From: Clostridia bacterium
GTDB lineage: Bacteria; Bacillota; Clostridia; Oscillospirales; CAG-272
Assembly (NCBI GenBank): GCA_017416185.1
Contig: JAFQDF010000035.1
Location: forward strand, 1-51,520
Direction: 5' to 3'
DNA: 51,520 bases
Shown here: positions 1 to 7,342 of the stretch, piece after piece
Numbering within the stretch: the stretch's first letter is position 1
Layout: each line of letters opens with the position of its first letter
Translations under genes and position numbers: made by a program
Notes under the pieces: generated by a model
What the model was told of the DNA's origin: nothing
Seen by the model: the letters and a program-made list of their open reading frames with translations, nothing else
The model's database searches: none

Positions 1-2
1 AT

Positions 3-269
3 ATTCCATTCGATTGGCAGAAGGACTTTGGCTCCGAATATCTTGAAAACATCAAATATTACTGTCTGGTAATGAGTGAGGAATATATCAGAAATTACTT
101 TTCTGACATAAAGAAATATGCAAATGCCATTGAGAATCGTTTGGATGATGAATGGTGTACAATGGAGAATGTATTGTCAGAAAATGCACAGATGTTAGAA
201 TTTGCAAAAAAGTATAATGTGAACTATATACTCATCGACGATAAGTACGAAATCAATATAGAGTTATAA
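3..269 (+). CDS. C-terminal end of an uncharacterised protein (5' cut by window edge)
   Basis: An open frame runs in from the window edge and stops at 269, giving 88 visible codons with no need for the internal ATG at 72, so the true start lies outside. The visible part is acidic and rich in Tyr, Asn and Glu and ends in a short hydrophobic strand (NYILIDDKYEIN). That ending resembles the last strand of small P-loop kinase-like proteins, but no P-loop is in view and I do not assign a function. A 23-bp motif that recurs after the next gene follows six bases after the stop codon. Confidence 0.55.
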   Translation: MPFDWQKDFGSEYLENIKYYCLVMSEEYIRNYFSDIKKYANAIENRLDDEWCTMENVLSENAQMLEFAKKYNVNYILIDDKYEINIEL

Positions 270-274
270 CAACA

Positions 275-297
275 AATTCCAACAAGTCGAACAGTTA
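275..297. repeat. 23-bp intergenic motif, copy 1
   Basis: The sequence AATTCCAAnAnnTCGAACAGTTA lies just after the truncated gene. A second copy at 581-603 matches at 20 of 23 positions, 306 bp away, just after the following small gene. Each copy therefore lies between a stop codon and the next ribosome site. Confidence 0.7.
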
Positions 298-325
298 GAT
301 AAATAAGAATATGGAGCTATGATAT

Positions 326-574
326 ATGAAAAATCTAAAACTATTTTTCTCTGCATTAACAGTAGCATTTGGAATATTAGGCTTAACAAAGGCTCTTTCA
401 ACAGATATTACAATGCCGATAATGTTCGTTTGTTTAGCAACGACAATGTTTATAACATCCAAAGAATACAAGGATAAACAGCAAAAAAGCACGGCAGTCT
501 ATTTCTTGTTGTTGGGAATATTCTTGTTGATTGTGACTGTCAATAATGTTGCTTCATTGATTTGGGGCATATAA
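326..574 (+). CDS. small membrane protein, DUF3953/YczI-like
   Basis: An 82-residue protein with three hydrophobic segments (about 5-23, 28-45 and 57-80) and a short charged stretch between the second and third (SKEYKDKQQKS). Size and layout fit the DUF3953 family (Bacillus YczI and relatives), whose function is unknown; this is recognition by pattern only. A GGAG ribosome site lies about ten bases before the ATG. The gene sits between the two copies of a 23-bp motif, so it may be a discrete inserted unit. Confidence is good that it is a gene, lower for the family. Confidence 0.6.
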   Translation: MKNLKLFFSALTVAFGILGLTKALSTDITMPIMFVCLATTMFITSKEYKDKQQKSTAVYFLLLGIFLLIVTVNNVASLIWGI

Positions 575-580
575 AAGACC

Positions 581-603
581 AATTCCAATATATCGAACAG
601 TTA
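581..603. repeat. 23-bp intergenic motif, copy 2
   Basis: Matches the copy at 275-297 at 20 of 23 positions. It separates the small membrane protein gene from the VOC gene. No third copy was found after the VOC gene. Confidence 0.7.
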
Positions 604-630
604 ATAACAAAAAATTGACGGAGAAAAGAT

Positions 631-993
631 ATGAGATTGAAGAAAGTTCTGATCGTTGTTAAAGATATAGAAAAATCGAGAAAATTCTATCACGATTTGT
701 TTGGCATAGAGTTGGTGCTTGATAACGACGGCAATATGATCTTAACCGAAGGTCTTGTGCTTCAGGACGAGAAAATATGGAAAAGATTTTTAGGCAGAGA
801 TATCGTTCCGAAGAACAATTCCTGTGAATTATATTTTGAGGAGCAGGATATCGATTCATTTGTCCGAAAATTAGAAAGACTATACCCCAATACCGAATAT
901 GTAAATCATCTTATGACCCATAGCTGGGGACAACGGGTGATCCGATTCTACGATCCGGACGGTAACTTGATCGAAGTAGGAACACCGATATGA
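631..993 (+). CDS. VOC-superfamily (glyoxalase/bleomycin-resistance-like) protein
   Basis: A 120-residue single VOC module, the usual length. The N-terminal strand-helix (VLIVVKDIEKSRKFYHD) and the C-terminal strand signature with the metal-site glutamate (FYDPDGNLIEVGTP) are both clear, so the fold is secure. VOC proteins bind a divalent metal and act as lyases, isomerases, dioxygenases or drug-binding proteins; the substrate here cannot be read from sequence. It is transcribed in the same direction as the two small genes before it and ends at a bidirectional hairpin shared with the convergent ZIP gene. The ribosome site is GGAG seven bases before the ATG. Confidence 0.8.
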   Translation: MRLKKVLIVVKDIEKSRKFYHDLFGIELVLDNDGNMILTEGLVLQDEKIWKRFLGRDIVPKNNSCELYFEEQDIDSFVRKLERLYPNTEYVNHLMTHSWGQRVIRFYDPDGNLIEVGTPI

Positions 994-1027
994 TCAATCA
1001 AAGTGAATTTTGAGAGGTGATAATAAT

Positions 1028-1051
1028 AAGCGGTGTCGCAGGACACCGCTT
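1028..1051. terminator. bidirectional terminator between VOC and ZIP genes
   Basis: A 10-bp perfect stem AAGCGGTGTC / GACACCGCTT with a GCAG loop, A-rich on one side and T-rich on the other, lies between two convergent genes. Confidence 0.85.
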
Positions 1052-1069
1052 TTGTCATAGTTTTGTATT

Positions 1070-1822
1070 TTATCCAAGCAATACGTCGGACACCAGCATC
1101 ACACAGAATCCCACCAACAACGCATAAGTTGCACCGCGTTGGCTTCCGTGAGCGTGGGTTTCGGGGATCATTTCGTCGCTTATGACGTAGAGCATCGTTC
1201 CGCCCGCAAAGGCAAGAGCAAAGGGAAGTATGGCAGTTGATATACTTACCGCAAAGTAACCGATAAAGGTTCCTATCACCTCAACCAAGCCCGTTATCAT
1301 AGCAAGAACAAAGGTCTTAGAGGGCTTGACTCCTGCCGAGAGCATCGGTGCTATAATAACCATACCCTCGGGGATATTTTGGAGAGCAATACCTCCTGCG
1401 ATCATTAGCGCCTGTGAGGTATCTCCCGAGCCGAAGCCCACACCTGCGGCGATTCCCTCGGGCAGATTGTGTATGGCTATCGCCATAACAAAGAGCATGA
1501 CCTTGTTAAAATCTGCGTTTTTGTGACTTTCAAGGTCGGGGCCGATCATCTTGTGCAGATGGGGAACAAGCTTGTCTATGAGATTAAGACAGAGGGCACC
1601 TGCAAAGATGCCGAGGATGGTTACGATAATGCCGTATTTTCCGCCGTATTCAAGGGAGGGAAGCACCAGCCCCAGTACCGCCGCCGCAAGCATTACCCCT
1701 GCCGCAAAGGAAAGGACGATATCCGAGAATCTATGAGATTGTTTTTTGAATATAAAGCCTATAAGGGCACCGATGACGGTAGCACCGCCTACGCCTAAGG
1801 CTGTTAATAATACTAAATTCAT
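1070..1822 (-). CDS. ZIP family divalent metal transporter
   Basis: A 250-residue inner-membrane transporter with about eight hydrophobic segments. The two ZIP signature helices are present: HNLPEG at residues 118-123 and QNIPEG at 148-153, whose His and Glu side chains form the metal path. ZIP proteins import zinc, iron or manganese; the histidine-containing loop (HLHK, then SHKN) fits. I choose the ATG at 1822 because AGGAAAC stands seven bases before it; a GTG 24 bases upstream lies inside a repeat and has no ribosome site. It follows the ferritin gene on the same strand, separated by a repeat element and hairpin, so metal import beside iron storage makes sense, but co-transcription is not evident. 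Confidence 0.88.
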   Translation of the reverse strand: MNLVLLTALGVGGATVIGALIGFIFKKQSHRFSDIVLSFAAGVMLAAAVLGLVLPSLEYGGKYGIIVTILGIFAGALCLNLIDKLVPHLHKMIGPDLESHKNADFNKVMLFVMAIAIHNLPEGIAAGVGFGSGDTSQALMIAGGIALQNIPEGMVIIAPMLSAGVKPSKTFVLAMITGLVEVIGTFIGYFAVSISTAILPFALAFAGGTMLYVISDEMIPETHAHGSQRGATYALLVGFCVMLVSDVLLG

Positions 1823-1840
1823 AATTGTTTCCTGTCGGTT

Positions 1841-2079
1841 ATTCACTATTCACTATTCGTTATTCACTATTCACTAAAGAACGGTCGGTGATAATAAAAC
1901 ATGATTAGCTGTATTTTATAGTTAAGTTGACCAAATACTATTCACTTAAACCTATATCAAGTGAATAGAGAATAGTGAATAGTGAATAGATAATAGTGAA
2001 GGTTGAAAATAGTCCCTTAAGGGGACTATTTTCTTCATTAATTTTGCACTTTGCACTTTGCACTCTGCACTTCTTGTCC
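1841..2079 (-). repeat. heptamer-armed composite repeat, copy 1
   Basis: Read on the minus strand after the ferritin stop: a TGCAAAG-type heptamer repeat, AATTAATGAAG, a hairpin (2005-2033), an array of ATTCACT heptamers, a unique-looking core with GTATTTGGTCA and a CTTTAGTGAAT edge, then AGTGAAT heptamers. The two heptamer arrays are reverse complements, so the whole can fold back on itself. Close relatives occur at 2624-2872, 30302-30524 and 40759-40962. Confidence 0.85.
2005..2033 (-). terminator. hairpin after ferritin gene
   Basis: A 12-bp perfect stem GAAAATAGTCCC / GGGACTATTTTC, with a T-run after the stem on the minus strand. It lies 47 bases past the ferritin stop codon, within the composite repeat. 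Confidence 0.8.
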
Positions 2080-2592
2080 TTACAGGACAAGAGAGGGTGC
2101 AGAGTAAACTCTTGCGCCAAGCTCCTGATTGAGCATATACAGACCCTTGGGGTCGCCGCCGAACAGCTCCATCTTGGAGATGAGATCGTTTGCGTTGGTC
2201 TCCTCCTCGCCCTGCTCCTTTACGAACCAGTCAAGGAACTGCATTGCACGGAAATCTCTTACGTCATAAGCCGCGCCGTAGATATCGTTGATAAGGGAGG
2301 TTACGTACTCCTCGTGCTCAAGACCTGCCTTGAGTACGTCCATATGTGATTTTAATTCCTTATCAGGCTTTGCAATAGCCTCGAGGGTAACAGGCATATT
2401 TTCGTTCTGGAGGTAGGTGTAGAAGAGCATTGCGTGGTCTCTCTCCTCCTGTGCCTGTATCATATACCAGTTGGCAAAGCCGTCAAGACCTGCTGCCTTG
2501 AAGTAGTTGGAAAAGTCGAGATACAGATAAGCCGAATAAAGCTCCTTGTTGATCTGCTGATTGAGTAATTCGTGTACTTTTGCGTTCATCAT
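2080..2592 (-). CDS. ftnA: ferritin (non-haem iron storage)
   Basis: A 170-residue protein, the usual size of bacterial ferritin; it would form a 24-subunit cage that oxidises Fe(II) and stores it as mineral in the cytoplasm. Ferroxidase ligands E17, E50 and H53 (in QEERDHA) are in place, and the four-helix pattern is intact to the end. AAGGAG lies eight bases before the start. A TATAAT -10 box at 2614-2619 sits directly against the end of a heptamer array, which supplies the -35 region. Neighbours are the flavodiiron protein upstream and the ZIP transporter downstream on the same strand, an iron and oxygen handling group. The symbol follows the bacterial FtnA type. Confidence 0.93.
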   Translation of the reverse strand: MMNAKVHELLNQQINKELYSAYLYLDFSNYFKAAGLDGFANWYMIQAQEERDHAMLFYTYLQNENMPVTLEAIAKPDKELKSHMDVLKAGLEHEEYVTSLINDIYGAAYDVRDFRAMQFLDWFVKEQGEEETNANDLISKMELFGGDPKGLYMLNQELGARVYSAPSLVL

Positions 2593-2623
2593 TGTTATTT
2601 CTCCTTATGTAAAATTATAGGTT

Positions 2624-2872
2624 TTGTTATTCACTATTCACTATTCACTATTCGTTATTCACTATTCACTATTCACTAACGAAGCGGTCCGTAATAATGA
2701 AACTTGATTAGCTGTATTTTATAGTTAAGTTGACCAAATACTATTCACTTAAACTTACATTAAGTGAATAGTGAATAGATAATAGAGAATAGATAATAGT
2801 GAAGGTTGAAAACAGTCCCTTAAGAGGACTGTTTTCCTCCTTAATTTTGCATTCTGCATTCCGCATTCTGCA
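2624..2872 (-). repeat. heptamer-armed composite repeat, copy 2
   Basis: Same order of parts as copy 1: TGCAGAA heptamers straight after the FprA stop codon, AATTAAGGAGG, a hairpin (2808-2836), ATTCACT array, core with GTATTTGGTCAAC, and AGTGAAT array. Its core is about 80 percent identical to copy 1 by eye. It runs up to the ferritin promoter. Confidence 0.85.
2808..2836 (-). terminator. hairpin after flavodiiron gene
   Basis: An 11-bp stem GAAAACAGTCC / GGACTGTTTTC. Compared with the equivalent hairpin at 2005-2033, the T in AATAGTCC is C here and its partner A is G, a compensatory change. Confidence 0.8.
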
Positions 2873-4663
2873 TTAGCCGATAGGCTCAAAGTCCGCCGCG
2901 CCGTGCTTGCAGAGGGGACATACTATATCATCGGGAAGGGTATCGCCCTCGTAAACGTATCCGCATATCTTACATACAAAGCCCTTCTTGCCCTCGGTCT
3001 CGGGCTTGGGCTTGACGTTTTCGTGATAGTAGGTATAGGTCATAGTTTCCTTATCCGAAAGAACTCTTGCCTCACTTACCGAGCAGATAAACATTCCGTG
3101 GGTGTCAAGGTCGATATACTGCTCAACCTTTAAGGACATAAAGGAGTTTATATATCTGGGTAATACCACAAGTCCGTTTGCACTTCTCAAAGGCTCGCAA
3201 TCCTTGAACTTGTCTACGTTTCTTCCGCTTACAAAGCCGAAGGACTCAAACACCTTGAAGGGAGCATCAACGGTTAAGGTATTGATGTTCATCTTGCCCG
3301 ACTGCTTTATAACGTGGTGGCTGTAGTTTTCTTTATTTATGGTAACTGCAACACGGTTGGGTGTGCTTGTGACCTGTGTAACGGTATTAACGATAAGTCC
3401 GTTGTCCTTCTTGCCGTCGTTAGACGTTACAACGTAGAGTCCGTAGCCTATATTGAAAAGGGCGTTGGGGTCATTCTTATTTGTATTATCCTCGCTTAAT
3501 GCGATATACTCACGGCAAAGCTCGTCGCAGAGAGCTTCAAGCTGAGCCTTACTATCATCGTTAAGGGCAGACATAATCTTGACGGTAGCATCGGTATAGG
3601 TGATGTTCTTTGCTCCTTCAAGCATAGCCTTCATTCTCTTTGTTGCCTGGGGAGCCCAGCTTCCGTTCTCGATAAAGGCAACGGTGCGGTTGGAGAAGTT
3701 ACGCTCGGTGAGGTGGTTTATAAACTCGCGCATAAAGGGGAAGATATCCGCATTGTAGGTGGTGGTCGCAAGAACTAACTTTGAGTATCTGAAGGCATCC
3801 TCAACGGCTTCTGCCATATCACATCTTGCAAGATCGTTTACCACTACCTTTGGAGCGCCCTTTGCCTTTAATTTCTCGGCTAACTTTAGAACAGCCTTCT
3901 TTGTGTTGCCGTAAACAGAGGTGTAGGCGATAACGATGCCCTCCTCCTCGGGCTGATAGCTTGACCAGGTGTTGTAGAGATTGAGGTAGTAACCCAGATT
4001 TTCGGTGAGAACAGGACCGTGGAGAGGACAGATCTTTTCTATATCAAGTCCTGCCGCCTTCTTGAGAAGGTTCTGAACCTGAACGCCGTACTTGCCTACG
4101 ATACCGATATAATATCTTCTTGCCTCACAAGCCCAATCCTCCTCTACGTCCAGCGCTCCGAACTTGCCGAAGCCGTCAGCAGAGAAGAGGACCTTGTCTA
4201 AAGAATCATAGGTCACGATGACCTCGGGCCAATGAACCATAGGTGCGGTAACGAAGGTAAGGGTATGCTTTCCGAGAGAAAGGGTGTCGCCCTCGCCCAC
4301 AACGATACGGTTGTCCTCGTATTCGGTGCCGAAGAAATTCTTCATCATCGCAAAAGCCTTCTGAGAGGAAACTATCTTCGCCTCGGGATAGGTCTTTACG
4401 AAATTAGCGATATTTGCCGAATGATCAGGCTCCATATGCTGAACGATGAGATAATCCGGCTTTCTGCCGTCAAGAGCAGCTTCAAGATTGTCAAGCCACT
4501 CGTGTGTAAAATTCTGGTCAACAGTATCCATAATTGCGATCTTCTCGTCAATTATGGCATAGGAGTTGTAGCTCATACCGTTGGGAACGACGTATTGCCC
4601 CTCAAACAGGTCTACCTTATGGTCGTTTACGCCTATATATTTGATGTCGTTTGTGATAAACAT
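2873..4663 (-). CDS. fprA: flavodiiron protein fused to flavin reductase and rubredoxin domains
   Basis: A 596-residue three-part enzyme that reduces O2 (or NO) to water (or N2O) in anaerobes. Residues 1-240 are the metallo-beta-lactamase-like diiron domain with H76, E78, D80, H81 (in HMEPDH), H144, D163 and H215. A flavodoxin domain follows (about 243-390, FMN loop YTSVYGNT), then a flavin-reductase-like domain (about 405-535), and a rubredoxin from about 552 (CKICGY and CPLC). The fusion would let one chain take electrons from an NAD(P)H source through rubredoxin to the diiron site. ATG at 4663 is preferred to the GTG at 4672 because AGAGGTGG overlaps that GTG. It has its own promoter and a 3' hairpin. 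Confidence 0.93.
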   Translation of the reverse strand: MFITNDIKYIGVNDHKVDLFEGQYVVPNGMSYNSYAIIDEKIAIMDTVDQNFTHEWLDNLEAALDGRKPDYLIVQHMEPDHSANIANFVKTYPEAKIVSSQKAFAMMKNFFGTEYEDNRIVVGEGDTLSLGKHTLTFVTAPMVHWPEVIVTYDSLDKVLFSADGFGKFGALDVEEDWACEARRYYIGIVGKYGVQVQNLLKKAAGLDIEKICPLHGPVLTENLGYYLNLYNTWSSYQPEEEGIVIAYTSVYGNTKKAVLKLAEKLKAKGAPKVVVNDLARCDMAEAVEDAFRYSKLVLATTTYNADIFPFMREFINHLTERNFSNRTVAFIENGSWAPQATKRMKAMLEGAKNITYTDATVKIMSALNDDSKAQLEALCDELCREYIALSEDNTNKNDPNALFNIGYGLYVVTSNDGKKDNGLIVNTVTQVTSTPNRVAVTINKENYSHHVIKQSGKMNINTLTVDAPFKVFESFGFVSGRNVDKFKDCEPLRSANGLVVLPRYINSFMSLKVEQYIDLDTHGMFICSVSEARVLSDKETMTYTYYHENVKPKPETEGKKGFVCKICGYVYEGDTLPDDIVCPLCKHGAADFEPIG

Positions 4664-4696
4664 TTTAACCACCTCTGTAATTGTTTTCTATAGTTA

Positions 4697-4725
4697 AATA
4701 TATCATAAGTATTAATATTTTTCAA
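4697..4725 (-). promoter_or_regulatory. sigma-A promoter of the flavodiiron gene
   Basis: Minus-strand TTGAAA (4720-4725), 17-base spacer, TATATT (4697-4702), 33 bases before the ATG. Confidence 0.65.
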
Positions 4726-4729
4726 GTAT

Positions 4730-5428
4730 TTAATCCAGGATTTTTCCGTCTGTTGAGACGGTTACCACCTGCCAGGGGATAAATTTTCCGCTTGCCATAA
4801 GTGCGTTCTTCGTTGCCGCCTCTATACCGCCGCAGCAGGGAACCTCCATACGTACCACCTTGACGCTTTTTATATTGTTATTCTTGATTATTGCCGTCAG
4901 CTTCTCGGTATAATCACCCATATCAAGTTTGGGACAGCCGATAAGGGTTATGTGGTTGCGGATAAAGTCATTATGGAAGTTTCCGTAAGCATATGCGGTA
5001 CAGTCGGCAGCGATCAGCAGGTTTGCATCCTCAAAGTAGGGGGCGTTGACAGGAACCAGCTTTATCTGACAGGGCCACTGGGAGAGCTGACTTGTTACAG
5101 GCTTGGCTGTGGATGCGGCATTTTCTCGCTTTATTGCCTTTGTCATAGTTCCGGGACATCCGCAGGGGAGCTTTTTAGGAGGAGCGGATCTTGCCGCCTT
5201 TGCCCTGAGAACAGCCGCCTCGTCATATGCGGGAGCCTCTCTTTCTTCAAAGCTTATCGCACCTGTAGGGCAGGCGGGAAGACAGTCCCCCAGCCCGTCA
5301 CAGTAATCCTCACGGGTAAGCTTTGCTTTGCCGTCTATCATTTCGATAGCACCCTCGTGACAGGCCTCGGCACACAGACCGCAGCCGTTGCACTTTTCTT
5401 CATCTATCTTTATAAGGCTTCTTATCAT
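4730..5428 (-). CDS. 4Fe-4S ferredoxin-type electron-transfer protein
   Basis: A 232-residue protein. The first 60 residues are a two-cluster ferredoxin: C13, C16, C19, C23 for the first cluster and C43, C49, C53-Pro for the second. The remaining 170 residues hold further cysteines (LPCGCPG near 110 and PCCGG near 205) and form the conserved part of a family often found beside Crp/Fnr regulators or hydroxylamine reductase genes. It probably passes electrons in the cytoplasm; its partner is unknown. I start at the ATG at 5428, with AGGAG before it, since an upstream in-frame ATG at 5506 lies in the divergent promoter. The gene is divergent from the Crp/Fnr regulator, which likely controls it. 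Confidence 0.8.
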   Translation of the reverse strand: MIRSLIKIDEEKCNGCGLCAEACHEGAIEMIDGKAKLTREDYCDGLGDCLPACPTGAISFEEREAPAYDEAAVLRAKAARSAPPKKLPCGCPGTMTKAIKRENAASTAKPVTSQLSQWPCQIKLVPVNAPYFEDANLLIAADCTAYAYGNFHNDFIRNHITLIGCPKLDMGDYTEKLTAIIKNNNIKSVKVVRMEVPCCGGIEAATKNALMASGKFIPWQVVTVSTDGKILD

Positions 5429-5461
5429 ATTTTTTCTCCTTTGCTCTTGTCTTTCTGCAGC

Positions 5462-5505
5462 TATTATAGTATAATAAATACATAAATTCTGTTGAAAATC
5501 CAACA
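5462..5505. promoter_or_regulatory. divergent promoter and palindromic operator, ferredoxin / Crp-Fnr regulator
   Basis: The 90-bp gap holds TATAAT on the plus strand (5470-5475), overlapping TATACT and TATAAT on the minus strand, and an inverted repeat TGTTG-6-CAACA at 5490-5505. The palindrome lies just downstream of the plus-strand -10 box, where a bound regulator would block its own gene. Confidence 0.55.
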
Positions 5506-5518
5506 AAACGGAGAAAAT

Positions 5519-6181
5519 ATGATAAAATTTTTTGATGTTTTAAGAAAATGTTCCCTCTTTGACGGAATCGAGGACGAAAACCTTGATAAGATACTTCACT
5601 GTCTGAGAGCGACCCCCGACTTTTACGATAAGAAGTTCACCATATTTACCGAAGGCAAGCCCGTAAAATATATAGGTATAGTTTTGTCCGGCTCGGTGCA
5701 GGCGGTACAGGTGGACTATTACGGTAACAGAAGTATCCTCACCGAGACCACCCCCGGCGGAATGTTCGGTCAGGCGTTTGCCTGCTCGGGGGCGATACCC
5801 GACACTCTTTCTTATATCGCCAGTGAGCCGAGCGATATAATGCTTCTTGATTGCAACCATATACTGCATACCTGTTCCAACAACTGCGGCTTCCACCAGC
5901 AGATGATATATAATTTAATGAAGAATATGGCAAACGCAAACATTGAGCTTCATCAGCGTATAGAGATAACCTCCAAACGATCTACCCGAGAAAAGCTGAT
6001 GGCTTATCTGTCGCTGTATGCTCAGAAGACAGGGTCAAACGAATTTGACATTCCCTTTGACCGTCAGGAGTTAGCCGATTACCTCGAAGTTGAGCGAAGC
6101 GGACTGTCCTCGGAGATATCCAAGCTCAGAGCAGAAGGAGTAATAGAGAGTAATAAAAGACATTTTGTGATCAATATGTAG
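5519..6181 (+). CDS. Crp/Fnr family transcriptional regulator
   Basis: A 220-residue regulator: an N-terminal cyclic-nucleotide-binding-type beta barrel (about 1-135) and a C-terminal winged helix (about 145-220) with the recognition region DRQELADYLEVERSGLS. No N-terminal Cys cluster of the FNR type is seen; cysteines at about 11, 27, 89, 113, 119 and 123 are scattered, so haem, redox or small-molecule sensing cannot be decided. The ATG at 5519 is chosen over an in-frame ATG at 5492 because CGGAG precedes it and the upstream ATG lies inside the palindrome. The divergent ferredoxin gene is its probable target. Confidence 0.88.
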   Translation: MIKFFDVLRKCSLFDGIEDENLDKILHCLRATPDFYDKKFTIFTEGKPVKYIGIVLSGSVQAVQVDYYGNRSILTETTPGGMFGQAFACSGAIPDTLSYIASEPSDIMLLDCNHILHTCSNNCGFHQQMIYNLMKNMANANIELHQRIEITSKRSTREKLMAYLSLYAQKTGSNEFDIPFDRQELADYLEVERSGLSSEISKLRAEGVIESNKRHFVINM

Positions 6182-6240
6182 AGGAGAGGTTTCGCCTCCC
6201 GAATTAGAAATTAAGGAAGAAAACCGCTTTAGTTTTTCTA
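6182..6240 (+). terminator. weak hairpins after the Crp/Fnr gene
   Basis: GGAGAGG-TTTC-GCCTCC directly after the stop, then AATTAAGGAAGAAAACC with a decayed partner GTTTTTC. The second is a degenerate copy of the hairpin module found after other genes in this window. Confidence 0.45.
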
Positions 6241-6285
6241 CATATGAATTGCATCTTATAAAATGCGATAATTTTGGAGTATAAA

Positions 6286-6585
6286 ATGACAAATTTAAAC
6301 ATCGTATATGATGAAGAGTATAATGATACGGATATAATCTCCGTACCGGAGGAGATATTCAATAACTTAAATACGGTTGTTAACGAATTTATGGCGTATC
6401 TGGATTACGCACCTAAGGACGATATTGATTATTGGGTAGAGATCGACGGCATATTGTGTTCAAATCTGGAAACAGTGGGCTTTATAAAATGGTTGAATAA
6501 TACCTATTGTGCGGGAAAAGAAAAGGCTGTAATCGTAAAACAGCATACGGACTATGATCCAAAGTACAAAACTATTGAATGGTAA
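6286..6585 (+). CDS. uncharacterised acidic protein, 99 residues
   Basis: I do not recognise this protein. It is small, soluble and acidic (many Asp and Glu, few Lys), with no signal peptide or membrane segment. GGAG stands eight bases before the ATG at 6286; the ATG at 6274 overlaps that site and is rejected. It ends 52 bp before the HAD gene on the same strand and may be co-transcribed with it. Small acidic single-domain proteins in accessory regions are sometimes immunity proteins, but nothing here shows it. Confidence 0.6.
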   Translation: MTNLNIVYDEEYNDTDIISVPEEIFNNLNTVVNEFMAYLDYAPKDDIDYWVEIDGILCSNLETVGFIKWLNNTYCAGKEKAVIVKQHTDYDPKYKTIEW

Positions 6586-6637
6586 TACAAATAACATTTG
6601 GTTTGATATTAAAGAGATTGAATTTTCGGAGAAATTA

Positions 6638-7327
6638 ATGAAATACAAAGCAATATTTTTTGACCGTGATGGAACGCTTACCTATTTCAACAAGGAAAAG
6701 GAGCTTTGGCGGGACGGTACTATTCAGGAATGGTCCGGTAAACCCTTTGAATTGCCGTATGAAAAAATGATGTATCTTTTTTCGTTGGCATCCGAGGGTA
6801 AGCGGCCTTGGTACAAAAACGTAGACGATGAAAAGGAATTTTTTAAAAAATATTACAGGTATCTGCTGATAAATGAAGGAATAACCGAGGACACAGAGGC
6901 TAAAAGTCTGCTTTTGTTTAACGAATTATGGTGTAACAACGACCGTATCCTGTACCCCGAGGTGACAGAGGTGTTGGGATATTTTTGTAACCGCGGTTAT
7001 AAAATGGGGGTCATCAGTGACACTTCACCTTCACTTGAATATACTTTACAGCAATTAGGGGTGAATAAATATTTTACTGCCTTTACCGCGAGCTCTCTTG
7101 TAGGTGTAGGCAAGCCGAGCCCGATCATATACAATGCCGCTCTTAATTCTTTGGGGGTTTCAGCGCAGGAAAGTATATACGTTGACGACTGTATGATAGA
7201 AGCAGAGGGTGCCGCTAAATTAGGATTTACCGCTTTTTATATAGACAGAAGCGGTGAGAATAAGGATAAAACGAGCATTAAAAGTCTGCGTGAATTAATT
7301 GACTTTGTTGAGAATTTAAGTGAATAG
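6638..7327 (+). CDS. HAD-superfamily hydrolase (phosphatase-like)
   Basis: A 229-residue HAD hydrolase with all four motifs: I, FFDRDGT at residues 6-12 with the nucleophile Asp; II, VISDTS; III, GVGKPSP with the Lys; and IV, YVDDCMIEAEGA with the acidic pair. A cap of the helical C1 type sits between motifs I and II (about 15-105). This pattern fits small-molecule phosphatases such as phosphoglycolate-phosphatase-like enzymes; the substrate is unknown. CGGAG precedes the ATG at 6638; an earlier in-frame ATG at 6554 overlaps the previous gene and lacks a site. The 46-bp repeat array starts 15 bp after the stop. Confidence 0.85.
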   Translation: MKYKAIFFDRDGTLTYFNKEKELWRDGTIQEWSGKPFELPYEKMMYLFSLASEGKRPWYKNVDDEKEFFKKYYRYLLINEGITEDTEAKSLLLFNELWCNNDRILYPEVTEVLGYFCNRGYKMGVISDTSPSLEYTLQQLGVNKYFTAFTASSLVGVGKPSPIIYNAALNSLGVSAQESIYVDDCMIEAEGAAKLGFTAFYIDRSGENKDKTSIKSLRELIDFVENLSE

Positions 7328-7342
7328 AGTATTACAAACGGA

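Noticed and set aside
275..603. Integron attC sites
   Set aside because: Only one copy has a fair GTTRRRY-like end, the pair lacks attC dyad structure, and no integrase is in view.
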